From Stenotrophomonas nitritireducens (GTDB lineage Bacteria > Pseudomonadota > Gammaproteobacteria > Xanthomonadales > Xanthomonadaceae): a stretch of 64,000 bases of DNA. Positions 1 through 8,700 of the stretch are shown here, piece after piece. The stretch lies in contig NZ_CP016756.1 of the NCBI RefSeq assembly GCF_001700965.1, positions 3,710,501 through 3,774,500 on the forward strand, in the 5' to 3' direction. Position 1 is the first letter of the stretch. Each line of letters begins with the position of its first letter. The position numbers and the translations under genes were made by a program. The notes under the pieces were generated by a model. The model saw nothing but the letters and a program-made list of their open reading frames with translations, did no database searches and was not told the origin of the DNA.

Positions 1-3
1 GTA

Positions 4-26
4 TGCCGAGCGCGGCTCGGCACTAC
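4..26 (-). repeat. SMAG-type REP palindrome
   Basis: An imperfect palindrome, TGCCGAGCGCGGCTCGGCA followed by CTAC, sits just past the 3' end of nagA. Read on the minus strand it begins with the GTAG tag typical of Stenotrophomonas SMAG elements. It may help end the leftward aga operon transcript. The window edge prevents seeing whether it belongs to a cluster. Confidence 0.75.
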
Positions 27-36
27 ATGTAGCGGA

Positions 37-1149
37 TCAGTTCGGGTCGACCCGGTGGCCGGCTATCCATACCTGTTGCAGTTGCAGTTGCGGGTCCAGC
101 ACCACCATGTCGGCGCGAAGGCCGGGGGCGATGCGGCCGCGGTCTTCCAGGCCCAGGTAATCGGCCTGGATGGTGGAAACACGCTGCGAGGCGTCGGCCA
201 GTTCCAGCCCGACATCGACCAGGTTGCGCAGCGCCTGGTCCATGGTCAGTGCGCTGCCGGCCAACGAACCGGTCGACAGCCGCACGCAGCCCATGCACTT
301 GTGCACGCGCTGTTCGCCCAAGGCGTACTCACCATCGGGCATGCCGGTGGCGGCGGTGGCATCGGTGACCGCATACAGGCGCGGGATCGCGCGCACGGCC
401 ATGCGGATGGCGCCGCGATGCACGTGCTGCAGATCGGGAATCAGTTCGGCGTACTCGGCATGCGCCAAGGCCGCAGCGGCGATGCCGGGCTTGTAGTGAT
501 CAACACCGGTCATGCCGTTGAACAGATGGGTGAAGCCGCTGGCACCGGCCTGCAGTGCGGCCACTGCGTCTTCATAGGTGCCGGCACTGTGGCCGATCTG
601 TACGCGGATGCCCATCGCCGCCAAGGCGGGGATCAGGGCTGTGTGCTGGCCGATCTCCGGTGCGATGGTCAGTACCTTGATCGGTGCCAGTGCGTGCAGG
701 TGCTGCACTGATTCCAGCGTGGCTTCGAGCGTGCGCGGCGGTTGCGCGCCCAGCCGCTGCGGGCTGATGAAAGGGCCTTCCAGATGCACGCCGATGATCT
801 GCGCGGCATCCGCATCCGGCGTTGCCATCACCTGCGCCACACCGCGCAGGGCGTTTTCGATCTCGCCGTACTCGGCGGTCATGGTGGTGCCGAGCAGGGT
901 GGTGGTGCCATAGCGGGCGTGGGTGTGGGCGATGCGACGGGCGACATCGCCGCCCTGCATCAGGTCCACGCCGGCAGCGCCATGCACGTGCAGGTCGATG
1001 AAGCCGGGCAGGATGATCAGCAGCTCGCCGCCATCACCGGCGTGATCGTCCACCTCCAGCGTGCGCAGCTGCTGGTCGAAATGGACGTGGCCGCGGCGCC
1101 AGCCCAGCGGGGTGAGAATGCGGCCGTACAGGCTGCGGGTATCGGTCAT
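37..1149 (-). CDS. nagA: N-acetylhexosamine-6-phosphate deacetylase (NagA/AgaA family)
   Basis: A 370-residue cytoplasmic amidohydrolase that removes acetate from N-acetylhexosamine 6-phosphate. The TIM-barrel metal motif HVH (His54, His56) follows a PGFIDL strand. HLEGPF, GHSAG, FTHLFNGM and TDATAATG follow in the usual NagA order, and the length is normal for the family. The ATG overlaps the stop of the upstream DeoR-type regulator by 4 bp (ATGA), which indicates translational coupling. Context (agaS, agaZ, two candidate alpha-GalNAcases) points to GalNAc-6-P as substrate, the AgaA role. NagA enzymes acting on GlcNAc-6-P share the same motifs, so substrate is inference while family is certain. 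Confidence 0.93.
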   Translation of the reverse strand: MTDTRSLYGRILTPLGWRRGHVHFDQQLRTLEVDDHAGDGGELLIILPGFIDLHVHGAAGVDLMQGGDVARRIAHTHARYGTTTLLGTTMTAEYGEIENALRGVAQVMATPDADAAQIIGVHLEGPFISPQRLGAQPPRTLEATLESVQHLHALAPIKVLTIAPEIGQHTALIPALAAMGIRVQIGHSAGTYEDAVAALQAGASGFTHLFNGMTGVDHYKPGIAAAALAHAEYAELIPDLQHVHRGAIRMAVRAIPRLYAVTDATAATGMPDGEYALGEQRVHKCMGCVRLSTGSLAGSALTMDQALRNLVDVGLELADASQRVSTIQADYLGLEDRGRIAPGLRADMVVLDPQLQLQQVWIAGHRVDPN

Positions 1150-1922
1150 AGCGGTGGCTCGGCGGTGATCACTTCGATGCCCTGCCGCTGCAGCCCTTCG
1201 CGGGTTGCCTCGTCGATGCCGGGGTCGGTGATGATGGCGTGGATCTGGTCGAGACGGGCAATGCGGTGCAGGCTGACGCGGCCGAATTTGGAGGCGTCGG
1301 TCAGTACCACGATGCGGCGTGCGCGTTCGACCATGCGGTGATTGAGGCGGGCTTCGGCTTCGTCATGAGTGGTCAGGCCGAACTGCAGGTCCAGGCCATC
1401 GACGCCAAGGAACAAGGTGTCGAAGCTGTACGAGGTGAGGCTGGCTTCGGCCTGGCTGCCCTGCAGCGACAGTGACTGCTTGCGCAGCAGTCCGCCGGTC
1501 AGCAGGACATTCACCGCCGGCGCATTGGCCAGCTCCCAGGCGATGTTCAAACCATTGGTCATCACCGTGACGTCGCGGTGATCGCGCAGGTGCCGGGCCA
1601 GGGTCATGGTGGTGGAGCCGGAGTCGATGATGATGTTGTCGCCCGGCTGCACCAGCTGCGCGGCGCGCATGCCGATGGATTCCTTCAACGACAGGTTCAG
1701 CGCATCCTTCTCGTGGATGTCCTGTTCCTGCGGCGGCATCCGTACCAGGGTGGCGCCGCCGTGGGTGCGCGTGGCCAGGCCCTGCGCCTCGAAGTGGCCC
1801 AGGTCGGTACGGATGGTCACCGCCGACACGCCGAACTGTTCAACCAGTTCGGCAACCTGCACCGTGCCTTGGTCGATCAGGCGCTGCAGGATCTGCTGTC
1901 GGCGGGGACGGGTATTGCGCAT
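1146..1922 (-). CDS. agaR: DeoR-family transcriptional repressor, AgaR-like
   Basis: 258 residues with an N-terminal winged helix (RRQQILQRLIDQG, then VSAVTIRTDL, then THGGA at about residues 8-60) and a C-terminal DeoRC sugar-phosphate sensor domain (IIIDSGSTT, VMTNGLNIA, LFLGVDGLD). The arrangement matches AgaR/GlpR-type repressors, which are released by a phosphorylated sugar. It sits inside the operon it probably controls, between agaZ and nagA. CTTTC/GAAAG boxes upstream of agaS and of the GH31 gene resemble the T-rich CTTTC direct repeats bound by AgaR in other proteobacteria. Its effector is probably a GalNAc-pathway phosphosugar, which is inferred. Confidence 0.85.
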   Translation of the reverse strand: MRNTRPRRQQILQRLIDQGTVQVAELVEQFGVSAVTIRTDLGHFEAQGLATRTHGGATLVRMPPQEQDIHEKDALNLSLKESIGMRAAQLVQPGDNIIIDSGSTTMTLARHLRDHRDVTVMTNGLNIAWELANAPAVNVLLTGGLLRKQSLSLQGSQAEASLTSYSFDTLFLGVDGLDLQFGLTTHDEAEARLNHRMVERARRIVVLTDASKFGRVSLHRIARLDQIHAIITDPGIDEATREGLQRQGIEVITAEPPL

Positions 1923-1954
1923 GGTTGGTTCTCTTGTGCGTTTGAAAGCGGAGA

Positions 1955-3289
1955 TTAACCGTTCGCAAGGTTCGCGGCATGCGAACTTTCGCTTTGCTTG
2001 CGAGTACCTGCCTCATTGGCACTACAGGCGCGCGCGTATTCGTCCAGGCACTGGCCGATGCGATGCTGCACCAGCGCTGCCGGCGTGGCGGCCAGCTGTC
2101 CTTCGCGAACGGCCAGATACTGGCCCGGCAGGTATTGGCTGAGCAGCACCAGCGGCGGGGTGTGTTGTTCAAGGTTGGCGAACAAGGTCTGCACGGCCTG
2201 CAGCAGTTCCGGCTCGCCCCAGTAGTAGCGGCAGCGGTCGCTGAAGGCGTAGGCGCGCAGCAGACGCAGGGTGGCTTCATCGCCGTGGTAATGCGCCTGC
2301 CAGTTCTTCGGCTTGGCCAGCATCACCTGTTCCAGTACCTGCGGCAGCTTGGAGCACTGCGCTGCGGGCAACAGTTCGCTTTCAATCGCGGCCAGCGCGA
2401 ACAAGGCTTCGCGGTAGGCGAACGTCGCGGCCGGGCCAACCTTGAGGATGGCGAAGTGATCGCGCACCAGTGCGTGCAGGCCGGATTCGCGCTGGTAATC
2501 GGTGGAATGCGCTTCAAACACGATGCGCGGCTGCTGTTCCAGGAAATCAGCCAGTTCAGCGGCGGCAGCGGCGTCGTACTCGTGCACGCTGCTGTGGTCG
2601 AAATCCACGCCCGGTTGCACCACCATCGCAATCACGCGCTGCCAGGCATCGCGCAGTTCTGGCGTATCAAACGCCTGCTGGTGGATGGCAAGGGTCTGCG
2701 CGGCGGCCGCGGGTGTGGTCACGGCCAGCCCGCCTGCCAGCGAGGCCTCGCCACCGGGAATCGGCACTTCGGTGCCAATCACGTAGACCGGCGGCGGCAG
2801 GCCCATGGCCTTGGCGGTGGTCTCGGCGATGACCGCCAGCTCGGCCGAACGGGCGGCGACGGTGGCGTCGGGCAGCGGTGTCGGGTCGTCGGCGCAGGAC
2901 ATGCTGCAATCCAGGTGGATCTTGTGGAAGCCGGCAGCGACATAGGCGTCGATCAGCACGCGCGCGTTGGCCATGGCTTTGGCGGCGGGCTGCTTCTGCC
3001 AGGCATTCGGGCCGAGGTGGTCGCCGCCCAGGATCAAACGCGCATGCGGGAAACCTTCTTCATCGGCCAGTGCTTCCACGTAGGCGCGGTACTGCGGCGG
3101 GGTCATGCCGGTGTAACCGCCGAACTGGTCAACCTGGTTGGAGGTGGCTTCGATCAGTAGCACGGTGCCGTGGCGCGCGGCCACGTGCATTGCCGCGCGC
3201 AACACCTGTTCGTTGCTGCAGCAGACGCTGTACAGGCCGACGTTGTGGCCTTGGCGATGAGAGGCAAGCAGGGATTGCAGCGGTGACAT
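1955..3289 (-). CDS. agaZ: Tagatose-bisphosphate aldolase non-catalytic subunit, AgaZ/GatZ/KbaZ family
   Basis: 444 residues of the D-tagatose-1,6-bisphosphate aldolase GatZ/KbaZ family. Recognisable stretches are the start MSPLQSLLASHRQG, LIEATSNQVDQFGGYTGM, LGGDHLGPNAWQ, HLDCSMSC and FEAHSTDYQ. In enteric bacteria the Z protein stabilises the class II aldolase KbaY/GatY, and a kinase role has also been proposed, so the exact function is unsettled. No KbaY/GatY-like gene is present here. The C-terminal tail after about residue 420 is polar and low in complexity. It lies 2 bp after the kinase gene and 32 bp before agaR in the same operon. Confidence 0.88.
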   Translation of the reverse strand: MSPLQSLLASHRQGHNVGLYSVCCSNEQVLRAAMHVAARHGTVLLIEATSNQVDQFGGYTGMTPPQYRAYVEALADEEGFPHARLILGGDHLGPNAWQKQPAAKAMANARVLIDAYVAAGFHKIHLDCSMSCADDPTPLPDATVAARSAELAVIAETTAKAMGLPPPVYVIGTEVPIPGGEASLAGGLAVTTPAAAAQTLAIHQQAFDTPELRDAWQRVIAMVVQPGVDFDHSSVHEYDAAAAAELADFLEQQPRIVFEAHSTDYQRESGLHALVRDHFAILKVGPAATFAYREALFALAAIESELLPAAQCSKLPQVLEQVMLAKPKNWQAHYHGDEATLRLLRAYAFSDRCRYYWGEPELLQAVQTLFANLEQHTPPLVLLSQYLPGQYLAVREGQLAATPAALVQHRIGQCLDEYARACSANEAGTRKQSESSHAANLANG

Positions 3290-3291
3290 GG

Positions 3292-4242
3292 TCAGGCTCC
3301 GGGAATCAGGTAAGCGGGTTGGCAGGCAAGCAGGGCGGCACCACGTGCGCCGCCGGCATCGCCGAAGCGTGGCGGCACGATGGGGGGCACTTCCACGCCA
3401 TTGAACAGATGTGCGGCAATGGCCGCGGGGAGTTGCTGGTACAGCGGCGCGTACTGCGACAGGCCGCCGCCCAGCACGATCACGTGCGGGTCCAGCGCCA
3501 GAATCAGCGCGGCGAAACTGTGCCCAAGCAGATCACGGTGGATGTCCAGCGCGTTGCTGGCGCGGCTGTCGCCAGCCTCGGCCAGGGCGATGACCTCGCT
3601 GGCGTTGGCGGCGGTGCCGCCGAGGTGGCGTTCGATCATCGCCACGCCGCTGCCGGAGACGTAGCGCTCAACGCAGCCCTGCAGGCCGCAGCCGCATGCC
3701 AGCAGAGGCAGGCCATGGCGTTGCAGCAGGTTGGCCGGCACGCTCCAGTGGCCCCATTCACCGGCCAGGCCGTTGAAGCCACCCACCAGCTTGCCATGCA
3801 GGCAATAACCGCCACCGGCGCCGGTGCCGAGGATGGCGCCGAACATGCTGGCGTAGCCATCGGCCGCGCCGCCATGTGCTTCTGACAAGGCAAAGCACTG
3901 CAGGTCGTTGCCGAAGTGCAGCGGCCGTTGCAGGCGCGCCTGCAGATCGGCAGCGACGCACTGGCCGGTCAGTGCCGGTACGTTGGCGCTGAGCTGGCGG
4001 CCGCTGCGGCGTTCGCGCACGCCCGGCAGGGCGATGCCGATGGCCTGCGCGCGCTGGCCGAGTTCTGCATCGGCGTCGCCCACCAGCATTTCTACCGCCT
4101 GCAGGAAGCCGCTGTAATCGCCCTGCGGGGTGGCGATGCGTTTGCGCCACGCAACCTGCAGGGCGGCATCGCAGGCCACCAGTTCTATCTTGGTACCGCC
4201 GATGTCGATGCCGTAACAGGCTGGTGCGCGGGTATCAGCCAT
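3292..4242 (-). CDS. agaK: ROK-family sugar kinase, probable N-acetylgalactosamine kinase
   Basis: 316 residues with the ROK phosphate-binding motif GIDIGGTKIE at residues 11-20 and the catalytic FGND loop (Asp114). The EWGH sugar-binding motif (Glu162, His165) and the zinc motif CGCGLQGC (Cys183, Cys185, Cys190) follow. Such enzymes phosphorylate free hexoses or N-acetylhexosamines with ATP in the cytoplasm. An ExGH motif is typical of GlcNAc, ManNAc, GalNAc and glucose ROK kinases. The gene overlaps agaS by 8 bp and is followed 2 bp later by agaZ. No PTS gene is visible, so a cytoplasmic kinase is needed to enter the pathway, as described for AgaK in Shewanella. The symbol rests on this context. 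Confidence 0.8.
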   Translation of the reverse strand: MADTRAPACYGIDIGGTKIELVACDAALQVAWRKRIATPQGDYSGFLQAVEMLVGDADAELGQRAQAIGIALPGVRERRSGRQLSANVPALTGQCVAADLQARLQRPLHFGNDLQCFALSEAHGGAADGYASMFGAILGTGAGGGYCLHGKLVGGFNGLAGEWGHWSVPANLLQRHGLPLLACGCGLQGCVERYVSGSGVAMIERHLGGTAANASEVIALAEAGDSRASNALDIHRDLLGHSFAALILALDPHVIVLGGGLSQYAPLYQQLPAAIAAHLFNGVEVPPIVPPRFGDAGGARGAALLACQPAYLIPGA

Positions 4243-5389
4243 GGTGGATGGTGACGCCCTTGACCACGCGGTTGACGGTGCCGTCGGGGAACGGATTGTC
4301 CGGCGTCAGCCCAAGTGCGGCCGAGCGCTGCAGGGCATACAACTGCGCGAACGGCAGCCATACCGGCGCCAGCCAGCTGTCGGGCAGTCCGGCTACCGGC
4401 AAGGAATAATCGTCGTGGATGCCCAGATCCGAATGCGGGCCGATCGACAACACCTTGCCGGCGACGCCATCAGCGCGCAGTTCTTCCAGCAGGTCCTGTT
4501 CGTAGCGGCGTGACAGCGGCTCGGCACTGCGCAGTACAACCACCAAGGTCTCATCGTTGAGCGTGGACTTGGGGCCGTGGCGGAAACCCAACGGCGTATT
4601 GGCCAGCGCCAGCACGCGGCCGGCGGTGAGTTCCAGCACCTTCAATGCGGCCTCGCGGGCGAGGGCTTCCAGCGGGCCACTGGCCAGGTAGATCACCCGG
4701 TTGTACGGCTGCGTGGCCAAGGCGGCGACCGGCGCATCCCAGTTGCGCAGGCCCTGGCGCGCAAGCGCGGCAACCTGCTGCAGGTGATGTACGCGTTCGG
4801 CCCACGGTGCACTGTCGAACACGCTCAGTGCGGCCAGCAGCATGCAGCTCAGGCTGCTGGTCATGGCGAAGGCGCGGTCGCAGCTGGCGGCCGGCATCAG
4901 CAACGTGCAGGTGTCGTCCCGGTCGGCGCCACGGCGGGCCAGTTCGCCGTCGGCGTTGCAGGTGATGTCGAGGAAGCGCGCGTCGTCCACGTCGGCGCGC
5001 ACGCGATCGACGGCGGCCACGCTTTCCGGGCTGGAACCGCTGCGGCCGAACGACACCAGCAGGGTCGGGCGGTCGCGCTGCAGATACAGCGCCGGGTGGG
5101 TGAGCAGGCTGGTGGTGTGCACGGCGCGTACTTCAGCCGGCCACTGCGCGTTGATGCTGTCGGCCACCATCTCGGCGATGAAGCCGGAGCTGCCGGCACC
5201 GGTGAAGATCACCCGTTGGCGCGGGTCGGACAGGCGCTGGCCGAGGAAATCCTGCAGGCGCGTGCTGGCCTGCTGCAGATCAACTGCAAGGGTTTCCCAC
5301 AGCGCGGGCTGCTGGGCGATTTCGCGGGCGGTATCGGCTCCGCCCAGGCGCTGCCAGGCGGTCAGATCGTGAAGCAGGGTGGCATCCAT
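4235..5389 (-). CDS. agaS: AgaS-family sugar isomerase/deaminase (galactosamine-6-phosphate)
   Basis: 384 residues, the usual AgaS length, with two SIS domains. The first carries VIFTGAGSSGFIAE and VSFGRSGSSPESVA, the second VIYLASGPLEALARE and FRHGPKS. AgaS converts galactosamine-6-P to tagatose-6-P plus ammonia. The ATG at 5389 was chosen because AGGA lies 8 bases upstream and it gives the family length; the frame stays open to 5584, but the added N-terminus runs through operator-like DNA. It is the first gene of the leftward operon and overlaps the kinase gene by 8 bp. Confidence 0.92.
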   Translation of the reverse strand: MDATLLHDLTAWQRLGGADTAREIAQQPALWETLAVDLQQASTRLQDFLGQRLSDPRQRVIFTGAGSSGFIAEMVADSINAQWPAEVRAVHTTSLLTHPALYLQRDRPTLLVSFGRSGSSPESVAAVDRVRADVDDARFLDITCNADGELARRGADRDDTCTLLMPAASCDRAFAMTSSLSCMLLAALSVFDSAPWAERVHHLQQVAALARQGLRNWDAPVAALATQPYNRVIYLASGPLEALAREAALKVLELTAGRVLALANTPLGFRHGPKSTLNDETLVVVLRSAEPLSRRYEQDLLEELRADGVAGKVLSIGPHSDLGIHDDYSLPVAGLPDSWLAPVWLPFAQLYALQRSAALGLTPDNPFPDGTVNRVVKGVTIHHG

Positions 5390-5416
5390 GTGTGATTCCT
5401 GTTTGGCCAGCGCACG

Positions 5417-5467
5417 ATCTTTCTTTTCTTTCGAAATGTCAAATAGCGAAAGTAAAGCGAAAGAAAA
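5417..5467. promoter_or_regulatory. CTTTC/GAAAG operator-like boxes upstream of agaS
   Basis: Just upstream of the agaS start, the plus strand reads TTCTTTTCTTTCGAAA at about 5420-5435 and then AGCGAAAGTAAAGCGAAAG from 5445. On the minus strand the second box is CTTTCGCTTTACTTTCGCT, a direct repeat of CTTTCG with an 11-base period. This resembles known AgaR/DeoR-family sites. It lies 28 to 80 bases upstream of the ATG, so bound repressor could block the promoter or early elongation. Assigning it to AgaR is inference. Confidence 0.6.
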
Positions 5468-5474
5468 TAATTCA

Positions 5475-5534
5475 GCGGGTTTGCCCGCTTGAGAATCGTC
5501 CCAAGCGAAAGGTTTCTCGCGAAACGCTTTCGCA
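5475..5534. promoter_or_regulatory. Hairpin plus 29-bp near-palindrome between divergent aga genes
   Basis: AGCGGGTTTGCCCGCT (5475-5490) is a short hairpin. At 5506-5534 the sequence begins GCGAAAG and ends CTTTCGC around a CTCGCGAAA core, giving a near-perfect dyad. It shares the GAAAG/CTTTC words of the neighbouring boxes and may be a further binding site for the DeoR-type regulator serving both directions. Confidence 0.5.
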
Positions 5535-5605
5535 GCAATGAATACAGTCAGCTGGATGATATGAAAGGTGTTGCTCTGCACCATCTTTCGTATGGAAGAA
5601 ATCTT

Positions 5606-5658
5606 ACTTATCTTTGGCTTTCATTTTGTTGACATCTTTCGATTTACTGCCCTAGAGT
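5606..5658 (+). promoter_or_regulatory. Candidate promoter and operator of the GH31 gene
   Basis: TTGACA at 5629-5634 and TAGAGT at 5653-5658 are spaced by 18 bases, a plausible sigma-70 promoter reading toward the GH31 gene, whose GTG lies 46 bases on. The words CTTTGGCTTTCATTTTG and ATCTTTCGATTTAC surround the -35 and repeat the CTTTC pattern found upstream of agaS. This suggests co-regulation of both transcripts. It was judged by eye only. Confidence 0.5.
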
Positions 5659-5704
5659 CGGCGCACTCGGTTTCGAAACGCCCGTTGAACGGGTTGGAGG
5701 CAAG

Positions 5705-8700
5705 GTGGAACACTGCGTTCGTCAATCGCCGCTGTTGCTGGCCCTGCTTTCGGCCCTGTTGTTGACGGCAGTGACCGCACAGGCCGAGCCCATCGGCAAC
5801 CTGCGCTCGGTCGCTGCCAGTGATGGCCGCGACGGCGTACGCGCCTGGGACGTGCGCAATGACAACGGCAGCACCCTGCGCATCGAGGTGTTGGCCAACG
5901 ACATCGTGCACGTGCAGGCCGGCCGCAACGGCAAGTTGAGCGGAGCCGGTGACAAGGCGGCCCCCATCGTGTTGCCGCAGCCAGTACAGCCGGTGCAGGC
6001 ACAGCTGGAGGAAGACGCGCAGGAAATCCGCGTGCGTACCCCGGCGCTGGTCCTGCATGTGCAGCGACAGCCCTTGCAGCTGCGCCTGGAGCGGCTGGAC
6101 GGCGGCAAGCCGGTACCGCTGTGGCAGGAACAGCAGCCGCTGGACCTGGCTGCCGAACAAACCGTGCAGGTGCTGTCCTCGCAGGCCGATGAAGCCTTCT
6201 ACGGAGGCGGTCAGCAGAACGGCCGTTTCCAGTTCAAGGGCCGCGAGCTTGAAGTTTCCTATTCCGGTGGCTGGGAAGAGGGTGACCGCCCGAGCCCGGC
6301 ACCGATGCTGCTCAGTTCGCGCGGTTGGGGCATGTTGCGCAACACCTGGAGCGATGGCAGCTACGACCTGCGCCAGCCCGATCAGGCCACGCTGCTGCAC
6401 CGCGAAGACCGCTTCGACGCGTATTACTTCGTCGGCAATGATCTGCAACGGCTGCTGGAGCGCTATACGCAGTTGACCGGGCGGCCGAACATGGTCGCGC
6501 GCTGGGCGTTGTCCTACGGCGATGCCGATTGCTACAACGACGGCGACAACATCAAGAAGCCTGGCAGCGTGCCCGAAGGCTGGAGCGACGGCCCCACCGG
6601 CACCACCATCGATGTGGTCAACAGCGTTGCCGCCAAGTACCGCGAATACGATATGCCCGGTGGCTGGATCCTGCCGAACGATGGTTACGGCTGCGGCTAC
6701 AAGCAGTTGCCGGAAACCGCGCAGGGGCTAGCCAAGTACGGCTTCAAAACCGGTCTGTGGACCGAGAACGGCGTCGACAAGATCGCCTGGGAAGTAAGCA
6801 AGGCCGGCAGCCGCGTGCAGAAGCTGGACGTGGCCTGGACCGGTCAGGGCTATCAGTTCGCGATGGATGCCAACCGCCAGGCCTTCGACGGCATCCTCAA
6901 CAATTCCGACTCGCGCCCGTTCCTGTGGACGGTGATGGGTTGGGCTGGCATCCAGCGCTACGCGGTGGCGTGGACCGGCGACCAGAGCAGCAGCTGGGAC
7001 TACATCCGCTGGCACGTGCCGACCCTGGTGGGTTCCGGTTTGTCCGGCATGGCCTACGCCAGCGGCGATGTCGATGCGATCTTCGGCGGCAGCGCCGAAA
7101 CCTTCACCCGCGACCTGCAGTGGAAGACCTTTACGCCGGTGCTGATGGGCATGTCCGGCTGGTCGGCGAACGCGCGCAAGCACCCGTGGTGGTTCGACGA
7201 ACCCTATCGTTCGATCAACCGCGATTACCTCAAGCTGAAAATGCGGCTGACCCCGTATATGTACGGACTGGTGCACGAGGCTGCACAGACTGGCGCGCCG
7301 CCGGTACGCGGGCTGATGTGGGACAACCCGCAGGACCCGCATGCGCAGGATGAAACCTACAAGTACCAGTTCCTGCTCGGCCGCGATCTGCTGGTTGCGC
7401 CGGTCTACCGCAGCCAGGCGGCAAGCCGTGGCTGGCGCCGCGACATCCATCTGCCTGCCGGCGGTTGGTACGACTATTGGGATGGCCGCCATCTGCAGGC
7501 CGGTGCCGCAGGCCGGCAGCTGGATCGCCCGGTCGAGCTGGCGACGCTGCCGGTATTCGTGCGTGCCGGTGCGATCCTGCCGATGTACCCGGAGATGCTG
7601 TTCGACGGCGAAAAGCCGTTGGATGAAGTGAGTTTTGATCTGTATCCGCAGGGCGAGTCCAGCTACACGCTGTACGAAGATGATGGCAGCACCCGCCGTT
7701 ACCAGAAGGGCGAATCCAGCACGCAGCAGATCCGCGTGCAGGCACCGGCGCAGGGCAGTGGCCCGGTGCAGGTCGAGATCGCACCGGTGCAGGGCGAGTA
7801 CCAGGGCCAGCTGGCGCAGCGACGCTATGGTCTGCGCGTGCTCAACCGCAGCGCGCCCAAGGCGGTGCAGCAGGATGGTCGCGCGCTGCCGCAGCTGGCC
7901 GATGCCGCTGCGCTGCAGGCCGCAGCAGAAGGTTGGTACTTCGATGCCGGTGAGCGCAAAGGCACCTTGCATGTGCGCACTGCCAGCCAGGACATCCGTG
8001 CGCCACTGAAACTGCAGCTGGATTTCCCGATAGCTGCCGCACTGGCCGACGATGCTTTCCCGAACGCGCCGGAACTCGGCCGCGCGCTGCCCTCCGACAG
8101 CCTGTTGGTGGTCAACCGCCCGGCCGAAGAGCCCGGCCATCCGCTGGAAAACGCATTCGACGACGATCCGGCGACGTGGTTCCGCAGCGTGCGCAACCAG
8201 GCCATCCGCACGGGTGCCCACGAATGGGTGGTGGGCTTTGGCGAGCGCAAGCTGATCGACGGCATCGAGCTGGCCCCGCGAAACGACAAGAACTGGAAGC
8301 ACGGTCAGGTACGCGACTACGAAATCTACATGGGCGACAGCAATGGCGAATGGGGCCAGCCCATCGCACGCGGGCACCTGCAGTTGAAGGAAGGCGTGCA
8401 ACGCATCGACTTCCCGGCCCATGCCGGCCGGCTGCTGCGCTTCCGCGTACTCAGCGTGCAGAACCCGGAAGGCGACGGCGCCGGCGCAGCCGATCCGATG
8501 GTGACCGCAGCACAGGGCAATGCCGCACGTGCGGTGGATGCACTGCAGCCACGCGATGTTGGGCCGATTGCACTGTCCACCTTCCATATCCTCGAGCAGC
8601 AAACGGCCGAGCGGCCGGCGCGGCAGCTATACCTCTCCCAGCTGCCGCTGCCGGCCGTGTTGGCCGCCCAGGTGCATGCCGACCGCTCGTTCGCCGCTGA

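Noticed and set aside
5390..5584. N-terminal extension of agaS to 5584
   Set aside because: It runs through operator-like repeats, has no AgaS similarity, and a good ribosome site precedes the ATG at 5389.
6728..8602. 624-codon minus-strand frame inside the GH31 gene
   Set aside because: Antisense shadow with no recognisable domain and no ribosome site.
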